A program made the translations under genes and the position numbers. The notes under the pieces are model-generated. The model saw only the letters and a list, made by a program, of their open reading frames with translations. It did not search any database and was not told the DNA's origin. 64,000 bases of DNA from Alphaproteobacteria bacterium (GTDB lineage: Bacteria; Pseudomonadota; Alphaproteobacteria; UBA8366; GCA-2717185). Every line of letters starts with the position of its first letter. The stretch's first letter is position 1. The DNA lies in NCBI GenBank assembly GCA_040905865.1, contig JBBDQU010000085.1, positions 146,256 to 210,255 of the forward strand, given 5' to 3'. Positions 55,099 to 64,000 of this stretch are shown piece by piece.

Positions 55099-56709
55099 AT
55101 GGAAAACGTAGCGCAGCTTACCATGGAAATCCTGCAGGTCGCCGATGCGGTGGCGCGGGACAAGGGCATCGACCGGGAACAGGTTCTCGAGGCGATGGAA
55201 CAGGCCATTCAGAAGGCCGGCCGGTCGAAATACGGTCTGGAGCACGATATCCGCGCGACCATCGACCGCAAGACGGGCGACATTCAGCTTGCCCGGTATC
55301 TCGAAGTCGTCGAGGAGGTTGAAAACGAAGCAACCCAGCTTACTCTCGACCGGGCCCGGGAACGCAAGGCCGATGCCGAGATTGGCGAATTCCTTGTCGA
55401 TCCGCTGCCGCCGATAGATTTCGGCCGTATCGCGGCGCAGACAGCGAAGCAGGTTATCGTCCAGCGGGTCCGTGAAGCGGAGCGGGAGCGCCAGTTCGAG
55501 GAATACAAGGACCGTATCGGCGAAGTCGTCAACGGCCTGGTCAAGCGGGTGGAATTCGGCAACGTCACTGTCGACCTGGGGCGCGCCGAAGGCGTCATGC
55601 GTCGCGACGAATTCCTGCCGCGCGAACATTTCCGCCGCAACGAACGCGTCCGCGCCTATATTTTCGACGTCCGGCCGGAATTGCGCGGACCGCAGATTCA
55701 CCTGTCGCGGACGCACCCTCAGTTCATGGCCAAGCTGTTCGCGCAGGAAGTGCCCGAAATTTACGACGGCATCATCGAAATCGACGCCGTGGCGCGCGAT
55801 CCGGGCAGCCGGGCCAAGATCGCCGTCCATTCGAACGACAGCAGCATCGATCCGATCGGCGCCTGCGTAGGCATGCGCGGCAGCCGGGTTCAGGCGGTCG
55901 TGTCGGAACTGCAGGGCGAGAAGATCGATATCATTCCCTGGTCGCCGGACCCGGCAACATTCGTCGTCAACGCATTGGCGCCGGCGGAAGTGGCGAAAAT
56001 TGTCCTCGACGAGGAACAGAACAAGATCGAAGTCGTGGTGCCCGACGAACAGTTGAGCCTGGCAATCGGCAGGCGGGGCCAAAATGTCCGCCTTGCGTCG
56101 ATGCTGACCGGCTGGGATATCGATATCCTGACCGAAGAAGAGGAATCGGAACGCCGCCAGAAGGAATTTCTGGCGCGTAGCGCCCGGTTTATCGAGGCCC
56201 TTGATATCGATGAGGTTATTGCCCATCTACTCGTGACGGAGGGATTCTCATCCGTCGAGGAAGTCGCGTATGTTCCGGTTGAGGACGTATCGAGCATCGA
56301 AGGCTTCGATGACGACCTGGCGGCCCAGTTGCAGTTGCGCGCGCAGAATTTCCTGGAAGCGGAAAGTGCCCGTCTGACCGATCGCCGCCGCGAACTCGGC
56401 GTGACGGACGATCTGGTCGCCCTGCCCGGTCTGACGCCGCAAATGCTGATCAAGCTTGGCGAAAACGGCGTCAAGACGATGGAGGATTTTGCCGACCTGG
56501 CATCCGACGAACTGACGGATCCGGAGGATGGCTATTTCGCGTCGTTCGAAATGCGCGAAGCGGAAGCCAATGAACTGATCATGCAGGCCCGGATAGCCGC
56601 GGGATGGTTTACCGAGGAAGAATTGCGCAACGCGGAGCTGGAAAAGCTGGCCGCCGAGGAGAAGGCCCAGGAAGAACGCGCGCTGCAAAACGAGCGGGCA
56701 GAGGTCTGA
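55099..56709 (+). CDS. nusA: Transcription termination/antitermination factor NusA
   Basis: 536 residues: N-terminal RNA polymerase-binding domain, S1 domain (IGEVVNGLVKRVEFGNVTVDLGRAEG), two KH domains (including DPIGACVGMRGSRVQAVVSELQGEKIDIIPW and LAIGRRGQNVRLAS) and a C-terminal acidic repeat region (VTDDLVALPGLTPQMLIKLGENGVKTMEDFADLA) as in proteobacterial NusA. Start ATG 55099. Confidence 0.96.
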   Translation: MENVAQLTMEILQVADAVARDKGIDREQVLEAMEQAIQKAGRSKYGLEHDIRATIDRKTGDIQLARYLEVVEEVENEATQLTLDRARERKADAEIGEFLVDPLPPIDFGRIAAQTAKQVIVQRVREAERERQFEEYKDRIGEVVNGLVKRVEFGNVTVDLGRAEGVMRRDEFLPREHFRRNERVRAYIFDVRPELRGPQIHLSRTHPQFMAKLFAQEVPEIYDGIIEIDAVARDPGSRAKIAVHSNDSSIDPIGACVGMRGSRVQAVVSELQGEKIDIIPWSPDPATFVVNALAPAEVAKIVLDEEQNKIEVVVPDEQLSLAIGRRGQNVRLASMLTGWDIDILTEEEESERRQKEFLARSARFIEALDIDEVIAHLLVTEGFSSVEEVAYVPVEDVSSIEGFDDDLAAQLQLRAQNFLEAESARLTDRRRELGVTDDLVALPGLTPQMLIKLGENGVKTMEDFADLASDELTDPEDGYFASFEMREAEANELIMQARIAAGWFTEEELRNAELEKLAAEEKAQEERALQNERAEV

Positions 56710-56725
56710 ATCAGGTATCGCCACG

Positions 56726-57370
56726 ATGGCCGCAGCACAGATACTTGATTCACCGGGCGATGGCGGAGCGCCCGACATCATGGCGGAATCGCACCGTCGC
56801 TGTATCGCGTCCAACGTCTCGAAACCGATGGTCGAATTGCTGCGATTCGTGGTCGGACCGGACAATTCCATCGTGCCGGACATCACCGGACGGCTGCCCG
56901 GACGCGGAATTTGGTTGAGCGCGGACCGAATTAGCATTAAGACGGCATGTGAACGAAGGCTGTTCGACCGTGCGGCGCGCCGCGCCGTCATTGTGGATGA
57001 TCGGCTGGCGGAAAGGATTGAAAGTCTTCTGGTTCGTCAATGCACGGACTTGTTGGGACTCGCACGCCGTGCGGGACAGGCGGTAGCCGGATTTGTAAAA
57101 GTCCGCAGCTGGCTGCAGCAGGGGCAGGCGGCGTTGCTGTTTTCGGCCCTTGACGGCGCCGCGGACGGTCGTGAGAAATTGCAGCGGATGACTCGCGGCG
57201 TTCCGGTGGTCACCGTGCTGCGGGCGGAAGAATTAGGCGTCGCATTTGCCCGCGACAGATCGGTGCATGTCGCCGTAGCGTCAGGCGGATTGGCGACGAA
57301 GCTGACCCAGAATACCGTAAGGCTATCCGGCTTCCGGCAGGTGCCGGAGAACGAGGAAGACGATGAGTGA
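56726..57370 (+). CDS. YlxR (DUF448) RNA-binding protein with L7Ae-like C-terminal domain
   Basis: 214 residues. N-terminal YlxR fold [46 protein letters not shown]-terminal L7Ae/L30e-like domain ([44 protein letters not shown]). The two-domain form is usual in alphaproteobacteria, where nusA, this gene and infB are consecutive. Overlaps infB by eight bases. Confidence 0.91.
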   Translation: MAAAQILDSPGDGGAPDIMAESHRRCIASNVSKPMVELLRFVVGPDNSIVPDITGRLPGRGIWLSADRISIKTACERRLFDRAARRAVIVDDRLAERIESLLVRQCTDLLGLARRAGQAVAGFVKVRSWLQQGQAALLFSALDGAADGREKLQRMTRGVPVVTVLRAEELGVAFARDRSVHVAVASGGLATKLTQNTVRLSGFRQVPENEEDDE

Positions 57371-59897
57371 AAGCAAAGATCCCGACGTTAAACTGAGCTT
57401 GAACAAGCCAAGCCGGTTGGAACTGAAGAAAACTGTCGAGACCGGTCAGGTCCGGCAAAGCTTCAGCCATGGCCGGACGAAAGCCGTTACCGTCGAGGTG
57501 AAGCGCAAGCGCACGTTCGAGCGCGCTGTGGGCGGCGGCATGCAGGAAGTACAGAAGCGCGGGCAGACTCTGTCCCTGCAGGGCGAGCCGGCGCCAATGC
57601 TTCCGCCGGGCGAGAGTCATCTGACTGAAAGTGAACGCGCGGCGCGGCTGCGGGCATTGCACAGCGCCGCCGAACAGAGTGAGCGCGAGCGGCTGGAAGA
57701 GGAAAAGGCCGCCAAGGCGCGGGAAGCCGCACGCCTGCTGGAAGAGGAAGCGCGTCGCGTCGCCGAAGAAAAGGCGAAGAAGGAAGCCGCTGAAAAACCG
57801 GACGAACCGGAATCTCCTGCGCCTGTGCTGGACGTTGTGGCGCCGGTACCCGAAAAAACGCGGCCGGCAGAGCCCCGCAAGCCGGTTATCGATGAAGACG
57901 AATCCGACGAGGAACAGGGCCGTCGCGCGGCCGCGGCCCGGCCGGATGCCAAGCGCACCCAGACATTGCGGGCCCGGCAGGAGCCGCGCCGGCGTTCGTC
58001 CAAACTGACGATTACGCAGGCGCTGGAAGATGAAGGCGGAACGCTGGAGCGCGCGCGGAGCATCGCTTCCCTGAAGCGGGCCCGCGAACGGGAAAAACAG
58101 CGCTCGCGGGAAATGCTGGCGGATTCCGATTCGAGCAAGTTCGTCCGCGATGTGATTATTCCGGAAACCATTTCCATATCGGACCTGGCAAACAGAATGG
58201 CGGTCCGGACGGTCGATGTCATCAAGACGCTGATGAAATCCGGCGTGATGGTGACCGCGAACCAGACAATCGACGCCGACACGGCGGAAATCGTCGTGTC
58301 GGAATTCGGCCACAAGATCCGCCGCGTTGCGGAATCGGATGTCGAAATCGGTATCGAAGGTGAAGTCGATACTGCGGAATCGCTGATGCCCCGGGCGCCG
58401 ATCGTCACCGTGATGGGCCATGTCGATCACGGCAAGACCTCATTGCTCGATACCCTTCGGAAGGCCAATGTCGTCTCCGGAGAGGCCGGGGGAATTACCC
58501 AGCATATCGGCGCGTATCAGGTAAAGCTGTCGACAGGCGCCATGATTACCTTCCTGGACACGCCGGGCCATGAGGCGTTTACGGCCATGCGCGCCCGCGG
58601 CGCCAGCGTCACCGACATTGTCGTGCTGGTTATCGCGGCGGATGACACCGTGCAGCCGCAGACGGTTGAAGCCATCCATCATGCCAAGGCCGCCGGTGTT
58701 CCGATCATTGTCGCGATCAACAAGATCGACCGGCCGAATGCCGATCCGAACAAGATTCGAAATGAACTGCTGTCGCATGACATCGTTGTCGAAACGCTGG
58801 GCGGTGACGTTCAGGACGTCGAGATTTCCGCCACCGTCGGCACCAATATCGATGCGCTGGAAGAAGCCATTGTGCTTCAGGCGGAACTGATGGAACTGAG
58901 CGCCAATCCGGACCGCGAAGCCAAGGGCGCGGTTGTCGAGGCCCGGCTGGAGCATGGCCGCGGCGCGGTCGCGACCGTGCTGGTCACGCGCGGCACCCTG
59001 CGCGTCGGCGATGTGTTCATTGCCGGCGCCGAATGGGGCCGTGTCCGCGCCCTGATCAACGACCACGGCGAAAACGTGCAGGAAGCCGGCCCGGCGATGC
59101 CGGTCGAGGTTCTGGGGGCCCAGGGCGCACCGGCCGCGGGCGACGATTTCGCCGTCGTGGGGGATGAATCCCGGGCGCGCGAAATAACCGCATACCGGCA
59201 GCGCAAGGCGCGCGACGCGCAGATTGCGGTCGGTTCGCGAGGAACGCTCGAACAGATGTTCGACCGGATCAAGGATGGCGAGGCGGCGTCGATGCCGATC
59301 CTCCTGAAGGGCGACGTTCAGGGTTCCGTCGAAGCCATCTCCGCGTCGCTGAGGGGTATGGAGACGGACGAGGTGAAATGCACCATCCTGCACTCCGGCG
59401 TCGGCGGGATTTCCGAATCCGATGTCGCGCTCGCCGGAGCGTCGCAGGCGATCATCCTGGGCTTTAACGTCCGCGCCAACCCGCAGGCCCGGGCCCTCGC
59501 CAAACAGGAACATGTCGATATCCGGTACTATTCGATCATCTATGACCTGATCGATGACATGCGGGGCCTGATGAGCGGAATGCTGGCGCCGGAAATAAGG
59601 GAAAAGGTTATCGGCTACGCCGAGTTGCGCGAGGTCTTCAATATCACGAAGACCGGCAAGGTCGCCGGCTGCTACGTCACGGAGGGCTATATCCGCCGCG
59701 GCACCAAGGTACGGCTCCTGCGGGACAACGTCGTCGTCTTCGACGGCGCGCTCAAGACGCTCAAGCGCTTCAAGGACGATGTCCGCGAAGTGCAGAACGG
59801 GTATGAGTGCGGCATAGCGTTCGAGAACTACAACGACATCAAGCAGGGCGATGTCATCGAATGCTACGAAGTCGAAGAAATTCAGCGCGAGCTATAG
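57363..59897 (+). CDS. infB: Translation initiation factor IF-2
   Basis: 844 residues: N-terminal IF2_assoc region ([34 protein letters not shown]), a long charged coiled-coil linker, the IF2-N helices, then the G domain with G1 GHVDHGKT at residues 352-359, DTPGHEAF (G3), NKIDRPNA (G4), and C-terminal domains II-IV including the fMet-tRNA-binding end with [17 protein letters not shown]. Confidence 0.97.
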   Translation: MSESKDPDVKLSLNKPSRLELKKTVETGQVRQSFSHGRTKAVTVEVKRKRTFERAVGGGMQEVQKRGQTLSLQGEPAPMLPPGESHLTESERAARLRALHSAAEQSERERLEEEKAAKAREAARLLEEEARRVAEEKAKKEAAEKPDEPESPAPVLDVVAPVPEKTRPAEPRKPVIDEDESDEEQGRRAAAARPDAKRTQTLRARQEPRRRSSKLTITQALEDEGGTLERARSIASLKRAREREKQRSREMLADSDSSKFVRDVIIPETISISDLANRMAVRTVDVIKTLMKSGVMVTANQTIDADTAEIVVSEFGHKIRRVAESDVEIGIEGEVDTAESLMPRAPIVTVMGHVDHGKTSLLDTLRKANVVSGEAGGITQHIGAYQVKLSTGAMITFLDTPGHEAFTAMRARGASVTDIVVLVIAADDTVQPQTVEAIHHAKAAGVPIIVAINKIDRPNADPNKIRNELLSHDIVVETLGGDVQDVEISATVGTNIDALEEAIVLQAELMELSANPDREAKGAVVEARLEHGRGAVATVLVTRGTLRVGDVFIAGAEWGRVRALINDHGENVQEAGPAMPVEVLGAQGAPAAGDDFAVVGDESRAREITAYRQRKARDAQIAVGSRGTLEQMFDRIKDGEAASMPILLKGDVQGSVEAISASLRGMETDEVKCTILHSGVGGISESDVALAGASQAIILGFNVRANPQARALAKQEHVDIRYYSIIYDLIDDMRGLMSGMLAPEIREKVIGYAELREVFNITKTGKVAGCYVTEGYIRRGTKVRLLRDNVVVFDGALKTLKRFKDDVREVQNGYECGIAFENYNDIKQGDVIECYEVEEIQREL

Positions 59898-59967
59898 GCC
59901 CCGCATTTTGGCAATCTCAGCGCCCGTCGCGTTGCCCCGAACTTCGGGGCGCGCGGGTTTGGATAAT

Positions 59968-60369
59968 ATGCGCAAAAACAGATCCCCATCACAACGGCAG
60001 TTGCGCGTAGGCGAATCCCTGCGTCATGCGCTCGTCGACGTGCTCGCGCGCGGCGTGCTGCGCGATCCGGTTCTGCAGGACGTCTCCATCACGGTCAGCG
60101 AAATCCGGGTCAGCCCGGACCTCAAGAATGCGACGGCCTATGTCATGCCGCTTGGCGGCGACGAAGCCGATGAAATCGTGTCGGCCCTGCGCCGCGCCGC
60201 GCCCTTCCTGCGCAGCGCCCTGGCCGCCGAGACCCGGTTGAAGCATGCGCCGCGCCTGTCCTTCGAACTCGACCAGAGTTTCAATCGGGCGACCAGTATC
60301 GACGCCCTGCTGCGGCATCCGAAGGTCGCGCAGGATTTGCAGCGGGAGAGGGACGACGATGGGTCGTAG
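59968..60369 (+). CDS. rbfA: 30S ribosome-binding factor RbfA
   Basis: 133 residues from ATG 59968 (MRKNRSPSQRQLRVGESLRHALVDVLARG). KH-type fold with DPVLQDVSITVSEIRVSPDLKNATAYVMPLGG and the C-terminal FELDQSFNRATSIDALLRH. Helps late 30S maturation. The 70-base gap after infB has a small hairpin GCCCCGA-ACT-TCGGGGC without a T-run. Overlaps truB by 11 bases. Confidence 0.94.
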   Translation: MRKNRSPSQRQLRVGESLRHALVDVLARGVLRDPVLQDVSITVSEIRVSPDLKNATAYVMPLGGDEADEIVSALRRAAPFLRSALAAETRLKHAPRLSFELDQSFNRATSIDALLRHPKVAQDLQRERDDDGS

Positions 60370-61285
60370 GCAGAAGGGCCGGATCGTCAACGGCTGGCTC
60401 ATCCTCGACAAGACCTGCGGCATTACCTCCACCGGCGCGGTCAACCGGGCAAAGTGGCTTTTCGACGCGCGCAAGGCCGGTCATGGCGGCACGCTGGACC
60501 CGATTGCGACCGGGTTGCTGCCGATTGCGTTCGGCGAAGCGACAAAGACCGTTTCCCATGTCATGGACGGTACGAAATCGTACCATTTCACCCTGCGCTG
60601 GGGCATTGAAACCGATACCGACGATATCGAGGGCGACCCGATCGAATACAGCGATGTCCGGCCGGCCCATGCCGATGTCGAACGGGCCCTTTCCGCCTTC
60701 AGGGGGCGAATCCAGCAAACGCCGCCGAAATTTTCCGCCATCAAGATCAATGGCAACCGGGCATACGATCTTGCCCGCGATAACAGGCCGGTCGACCTCG
60801 CGCCGCGGCCTATCGACATTTTCGACATCCATATCGCGGATATGCCGGACGGGGACCATACGGTTTTTTCCGTCACCAGCGGCAAGGGCGCCTATATGCG
60901 CGCCCTGGCCCGCGATATCGCCCGTGCCGTCGGCTCCGTCGGGCATGTATCCGCCCTGCGCCGCACGGCGGTCGGGCCGTTTACCGAGGCGGATGCGATT
61001 TCGCTGGACGAACTGGAGTCATTTGGGCAAATTGCCGCCCGTGACGAAAAGCTATTACCGGTTGAAACCGCGCTGGACGACATCCCGGCGCTGGTTGTAA
61101 CCGAATCGGAAGCCGCCCTGCTGCGTAACGGCCGGGCGGTATCCCTGTTGCAGAAGGTGGACCTTCAGCGTATCGCCGATTTCAATCAGGGCGATACGGT
61201 CTTGGCCAAAACAAAAACCAAACCGGTGGCGCTTGCACATTATGCGGCTGGTGAGGTGAAGCCCTTCCGCGTGTTGAACCTCTAA
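60359..61285 (+). CDS. truB: tRNA pseudouridine-55 synthase TruB
   Basis: 308 residues: GWLILDKTCGITSTGAVNRAK, catalytic AGHGGTLDPIATGLLPIAFGEATK with the active Asp, QTPPKFSAIKINGNRAYDLAR, KGAYMRALARDIARAVG and a C-terminal PUA-like domain. ATG 60359 overlaps rbfA. Modifies U55 in the T-loop of nearly all tRNAs. Confidence 0.96.
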   Translation: MGRRQKGRIVNGWLILDKTCGITSTGAVNRAKWLFDARKAGHGGTLDPIATGLLPIAFGEATKTVSHVMDGTKSYHFTLRWGIETDTDDIEGDPIEYSDVRPAHADVERALSAFRGRIQQTPPKFSAIKINGNRAYDLARDNRPVDLAPRPIDIFDIHIADMPDGDHTVFSVTSGKGAYMRALARDIARAVGSVGHVSALRRTAVGPFTEADAISLDELESFGQIAARDEKLLPVETALDDIPALVVTESEAALLRNGRAVSLLQKVDLQRIADFNQGDTVLAKTKTKPVALAHYAAGEVKPFRVLNL

Positions 61286-61301
61286 TTTCAAGGAGTAATC
61301 G

Positions 61302-61571
61302 ATGTCGATTACGGCTGAAAAGAAACAGGAACTCATTGGCGAGTTCGCAACGAAATCTGGCGACACCGGGTCGCCCGAAGTGCAGATTGCCGTTCTGACG
61401 GAACGGATCCGCAATCTGACGGAACACCTGCAGACGCATAAAAAGGATTTTCATTCCCGCCGCGGCCTGTTGATCATGGTCGGACAACGGCGCCGTCTGC
61501 TTGACTATACCAGACGCAAGAGTCAGGAGCGCTATGAAGCGCTCATTAACCGGCTGGGGCTGCGCCGTTAA
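61302..61571 (+). CDS. rpsO: 30S ribosomal protein S15
   Basis: 89 residues, complete: [52 protein letters not shown] and [27 protein letters not shown]. The start follows CAAGGAG. S15 binds 16S rRNA early in assembly and often regulates its own mRNA. The pnp gene follows after 195 bases. Confidence 0.97.
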   Translation: MSITAEKKQELIGEFATKSGDTGSPEVQIAVLTERIRNLTEHLQTHKKDFHSRRGLLIMVGQRRRLLDYTRRKSQERYEALINRLGLRR

Positions 61572-61660
61572 CAGCGCCGGCAGGACGGGCGCAAATATGT
61601 CATGCGCTATGTCGCCCGTTCCAGAAAGAATGCATGAACCAGTTTCGGGAACCAGACCCC

Positions 61661-61697
61661 TGGCGCCACACCGTCGCGCTTTCGCGGCGGGGCGCCA
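61661..61697 (+). promoter_or_regulatory. Long hairpin in the pnp leader
   Basis: Arms TGGCGCC-(ACA)-CCGTCGCG and CGCGGCGG-GGCGCCA: 15 pairs with one three-base bulge and a CTTT loop, 70 bases upstream of pnp. In enterobacteria a stem in this place is cut by RNase III and mediates PNPase autoregulation, so the same role is suggested. Confidence 0.6.
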
Positions 61698-61766
61698 TTG
61701 GTAAACCGGCCATGGGCATGGGTCCGTGGTCGCGGTTCTCGTATGACCGTATGTGAAGGACGATAG

Positions 61767-63908
61767 ATGTTTGATGTGAAGAAGAAGGAAATGATGTGGG
61801 GCGGCAGGCGCCTCGTTCTCGAAACCGGCAAGATTGCCCGTCAGGCCGATGGCGCCGTGCTGGTAACCTATGGCGACACTAAGGTGCTGTGCACCGCCGT
61901 TGCCCAGAAACAGCCGAAAGTCGGGATCGATTTTTTCCCGCTGACAATCAATTACCAGGAAAAGACATTCGCGGCCGGCAAGATTCCCGGCGGATTTTTC
62001 AAGCGCGAAGGCCGACCGAGCGAAAAGGAAACGCTCACCTCCCGGCTGATCGACCGGCCGATCCGGCCGCTGTTCGCCGAAGGGTTTCACAATGAAACCC
62101 AGGTGATCTGCACCGTTCTGGCGCATGACCTCGAAAACGACCCGGATGTTCCCGCGCTGATCGGCGCCGCCGCGGCGCTGACGATTTCCGGTATTCCGTT
62201 CCTGGGCCCGCTTGGCGGCGCCCGTGTCGGATATATCGACGGGCAATATGTCCTGAACCCGCTCGCCGACCAGTTGCCGGACAGCACGCTGGACCTCCTT
62301 GTCGCCGGTACGCAGGAAGGCGTGCTGATGGTCGAATCAGAGGCATCCGAACTCGACGAGGACGTGATGCTCGGCGCCGTCATGTTCGGTTACCGCGAAT
62401 TCCAGAAGGTCATCGACCTGATTATCCAGCTGGCCGAAACCTGCGCCAAGGAACCCTGGAACGTGCCGCCGCCGGCGGACGCCGAAGCCTCGGTCAAGTC
62501 CCGCCTGAAGGAACTGGCGGAAGCATCCATCCGCGATGCATATGCCATCACGGTCAAACAGGACCGGGTTGAGGCGTTGTCCGCGGCCAAGGAAACCGCC
62601 TTCAAGGCGTTGGCCAACGAAATGGGCGACGATTACGACGCCCAGCTTGCCGGCGGGCTGATGAAGAAGCTGGAGAAAGACGTCGTTCGCGGCAACATCC
62701 TGAAAACCGGCATGCGGATCGACGGTCGCGATACCAGGTCCGTCCGGCCGATTGCAGCCGAAGTCGGCATTCTGGATCGCGCCCATGGTTCGGCGCTGTT
62801 TACCCGCGGCGAAACCCAGGCGCTCGTCGTCACCACGCTGGGCACCGGCCAGGACGAGCAGATTATCGATGCGCTCGAAGGGGAATACCGCGAGCATTTC
62901 ATGATGCATTACAACTTCCCGCCGTATTCGGTGGGCGAGGCATCGTTCCTGCGGACGCCGGGACGCCGCGAGATCGGGCATGGCAAGCTGGCATGGCGGG
63001 CCATTCACCCGCTGCTGCCGTCCAAGGCGGATTTCCCCTATACGCTCCGCGTCGTTTCGGAAGTTACCGAATCGAACGGCTCCTCCTCGATGGCAACCGT
63101 TTGCGGGTCGTCCATGTCCCTGATGGATGCGGGTGTGCCGCTGGTGCGATCCTGTGCGGGTATCGCCATGGGCCTGATCAAGGAAGGCGACGAATTCGCC
63201 GTCCTGTCGGATATCCTGGGCGATGAGGATCACCTGGGCGACATGGATTTCAAGGTCGCGGGTACGGAACTCGGCATTACCGCCCTGCAAATGGACATCA
63301 AGATCACCTCGATCACCGAGGAGATCATGAAGATTGCCCTGGCGCAGGCGAAGCAGGGCCGCATACACATCCTGAATGAAATGGAGTCCGGGATCACGTC
63401 GGTCCGGCAGGGCGTGTCGGAACATGCGCCGCGCATCACGACCATGACCGTGCCGCGCGACAAGATCCGCGACATCATCGGGGCGGGCGGCAAGGTTATT
63501 CGCGAAATCTGCGAAGTGACCGGCGCCAAGATCGATATCGAGGATGACGGCACCATCAAGGTTGCCGCCGTCGATGCGGAAGCGGGCGAAAAGGCGATGA
63601 AGTGGATTCACTCCATCGTTGCCGAACCGGAAGTCGGCGTCATCTATGACGGCAAGATCGTCAAGATCATGGATTTCGGCGCCTTCGTTAACTTCTTCGG
63701 CGCCCGCGATGGCCTGGTTCATATTTCCGAACTGGCGAAGGAACGCGTCGGTTCGGTCGGCGATGTCGTCAGCGAAGGCCAGACGGTCAAGGTCAAGGTC
63801 CTCGCGATCGACGACCGGGGCAAGGTCAAGCTGTCGATGCGCGCCGTCAACCAGGAAACCGGCGAAGACCTGGGCGAGACGCCGCGCGAAGGCGGCGGCC
63901 GGCGATAG
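61767..63908 (+). CDS. pnp: Polyribonucleotide nucleotidyltransferase (PNPase)
   Basis: 713 residues: two RNase PH domains (first with [48 protein letters not shown], second with [33 protein letters not shown]), an alpha-helical linker, a KH domain ([17 protein letters not shown]) and an S1 domain ([26 protein letters not shown]). 3'-5' exoribonuclease of the degradosome. Start ATG 61767 after GAAGGACGATAG. Confidence 0.97.
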   Translation: MFDVKKKEMMWGGRRLVLETGKIARQADGAVLVTYGDTKVLCTAVAQKQPKVGIDFFPLTINYQEKTFAAGKIPGGFFKREGRPSEKETLTSRLIDRPIRPLFAEGFHNETQVICTVLAHDLENDPDVPALIGAAAALTISGIPFLGPLGGARVGYIDGQYVLNPLADQLPDSTLDLLVAGTQEGVLMVESEASELDEDVMLGAVMFGYREFQKVIDLIIQLAETCAKEPWNVPPPADAEASVKSRLKELAEASIRDAYAITVKQDRVEALSAAKETAFKALANEMGDDYDAQLAGGLMKKLEKDVVRGNILKTGMRIDGRDTRSVRPIAAEVGILDRAHGSALFTRGETQALVVTTLGTGQDEQIIDALEGEYREHFMMHYNFPPYSVGEASFLRTPGRREIGHGKLAWRAIHPLLPSKADFPYTLRVVSEVTESNGSSSMATVCGSSMSLMDAGVPLVRSCAGIAMGLIKEGDEFAVLSDILGDEDHLGDMDFKVAGTELGITALQMDIKITSITEEIMKIALAQAKQGRIHILNEMESGITSVRQGVSEHAPRITTMTVPRDKIRDIIGAGGKVIREICEVTGAKIDIEDDGTIKVAAVDAEAGEKAMKWIHSIVAEPEVGVIYDGKIVKIMDFGAFVNFFGARDGLVHISELAKERVGSVGDVVSEGQTVKVKVLAIDDRGKVKLSMRAVNQETGEDLGETPREGGGRR

Positions 63909-63928
63909 GCTGAAATCGCAAGATCAAA

Positions 63929-63952
63929 GGGCGGCGAGATTTCTCGCCGCCC
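63929..63952. other. Hairpin after pnp
   Basis: GGGCGGCGAG-ATTT-CTCGCCGCCC, ten pairs, 20 bases after the pnp stop, not followed by a T-run. It may act as a 3'-end stabiliser or pair with the terminator just after it. Confidence 0.6.
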
Positions 63953-63966
63953 AGACCGCTGACAAA

Positions 63967-63998
63967 CCCCGTCGGATTTCCGGCGGGGTTTTCCTTTT
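63967..63998 (+). terminator. Intrinsic terminator downstream of pnp
   Basis: CCCCGTCGG-ATTT-CCGGCGGGG (nine pairs, one G-U) followed by TTTTCCTTTT. It closes the rpsO-pnp unit at the edge of the window. Confidence 0.85.
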
Positions 63999-64000
63999 GA

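Noticed and set aside
59934..59950. Hairpin GCCCCGA-ACT-TCGGGGC between infB and rbfA as a terminator
   Set aside because: Followed by GCGCGGGTTTGG, not a T-run, and inside a conserved operon; more likely a minor structural element.

Overview
The window is high-GC, gene-dense chromosomal DNA from an alphaproteobacterium, most likely from a Rhodospirillales-like lineage. Three things point there: the order mnmE-mnmG-rsmG-parA-parB with two perfect parS sites, which is typical of an origin-proximal alphaproteobacterial region; a hemC-hemD-Mic60-like-hemY operon; and the block MucR, Fur-like, miaB, phoH, ybeY, corC, lnt, XRE, metK, trmB, rimP, nusA, ylxR, infB, rbfA, truB, rpsO, pnp. There are no insertion sequences, phage genes, rRNA or CRISPR arrays. 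One tRNA gene is present (Thr, CGT anticodon).

Layout. 0-4.4 kb: end of mnmE, tRNA-modification gene mnmG, 16S methyltransferase rsmG and the ParAB-parS partition system. 4.4-9.1 kb (minus strand): holA, lptE, leuS and a DUF3576 lipoprotein. 9.3-11.6 kb: YggS, an L,D-transpeptidase-like protein and a conserved unknown. 11.8-18.0 kb: a divergent cluster encoding a GTP cyclohydrolase II with an odd N-terminus, a CDP-alcohol phosphatidyltransferase, a RibD-C reductase, an MDR dehydrogenase, a 6-pyruvoyl-tetrahydropterin-synthase-like protein lacking canonical active-site residues, a GT4 glycosyltransferase and a methyltransferase. It looks like an uncharacterised pathway that starts from GTP. 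18.1-21.1 kb: an orphan response regulator, a luciferase-like oxidoreductase, a CopD-like membrane protein, tRNA-Thr and a probable sRNA with its own terminator. 21.1-28.1 kb: the heme operon, then tsaD and gpsA. 28.2-31.7 kb: two YciI-like proteins, an EVE protein, a Rieske protein and acetyl-CoA synthetase. 31.8-37.7 kb: a hybrid histidine kinase, a two-gene thioredoxin-like/UGSC operon and a HerA-like ATPase. 37.7-45 kb: MFS transporter, ArsR regulator, UspA, NfuA-like protein, Bax-like hydrolase, polysaccharide deacetylase, nitroreductase, tsaB and rimI. 45-64 kb: MucR, Fur-like regulator and the translation/RNA-processing block, ending in two hairpins after pnp.

The most notable observation is at 35,445-35,969. 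A reading frame interrupted by TGA at 35,730 continues in frame for 78 more codons. It reads U-G-S-C at the TGA, and a well-placed SECIS-like hairpin follows. This is a UGSC-family selenoprotein that a standard gene caller would truncate. Second is a four-copy intergenic repeat whose ends supply the stop codons of parB, holA, ribA and acs. Third is the pterin/flavin-like biosynthetic cluster. Fourth is a candidate sRNA with an anti-Shine-Dalgarno-like CUCUCUCCUCCC stretch just before an orphan terminator.
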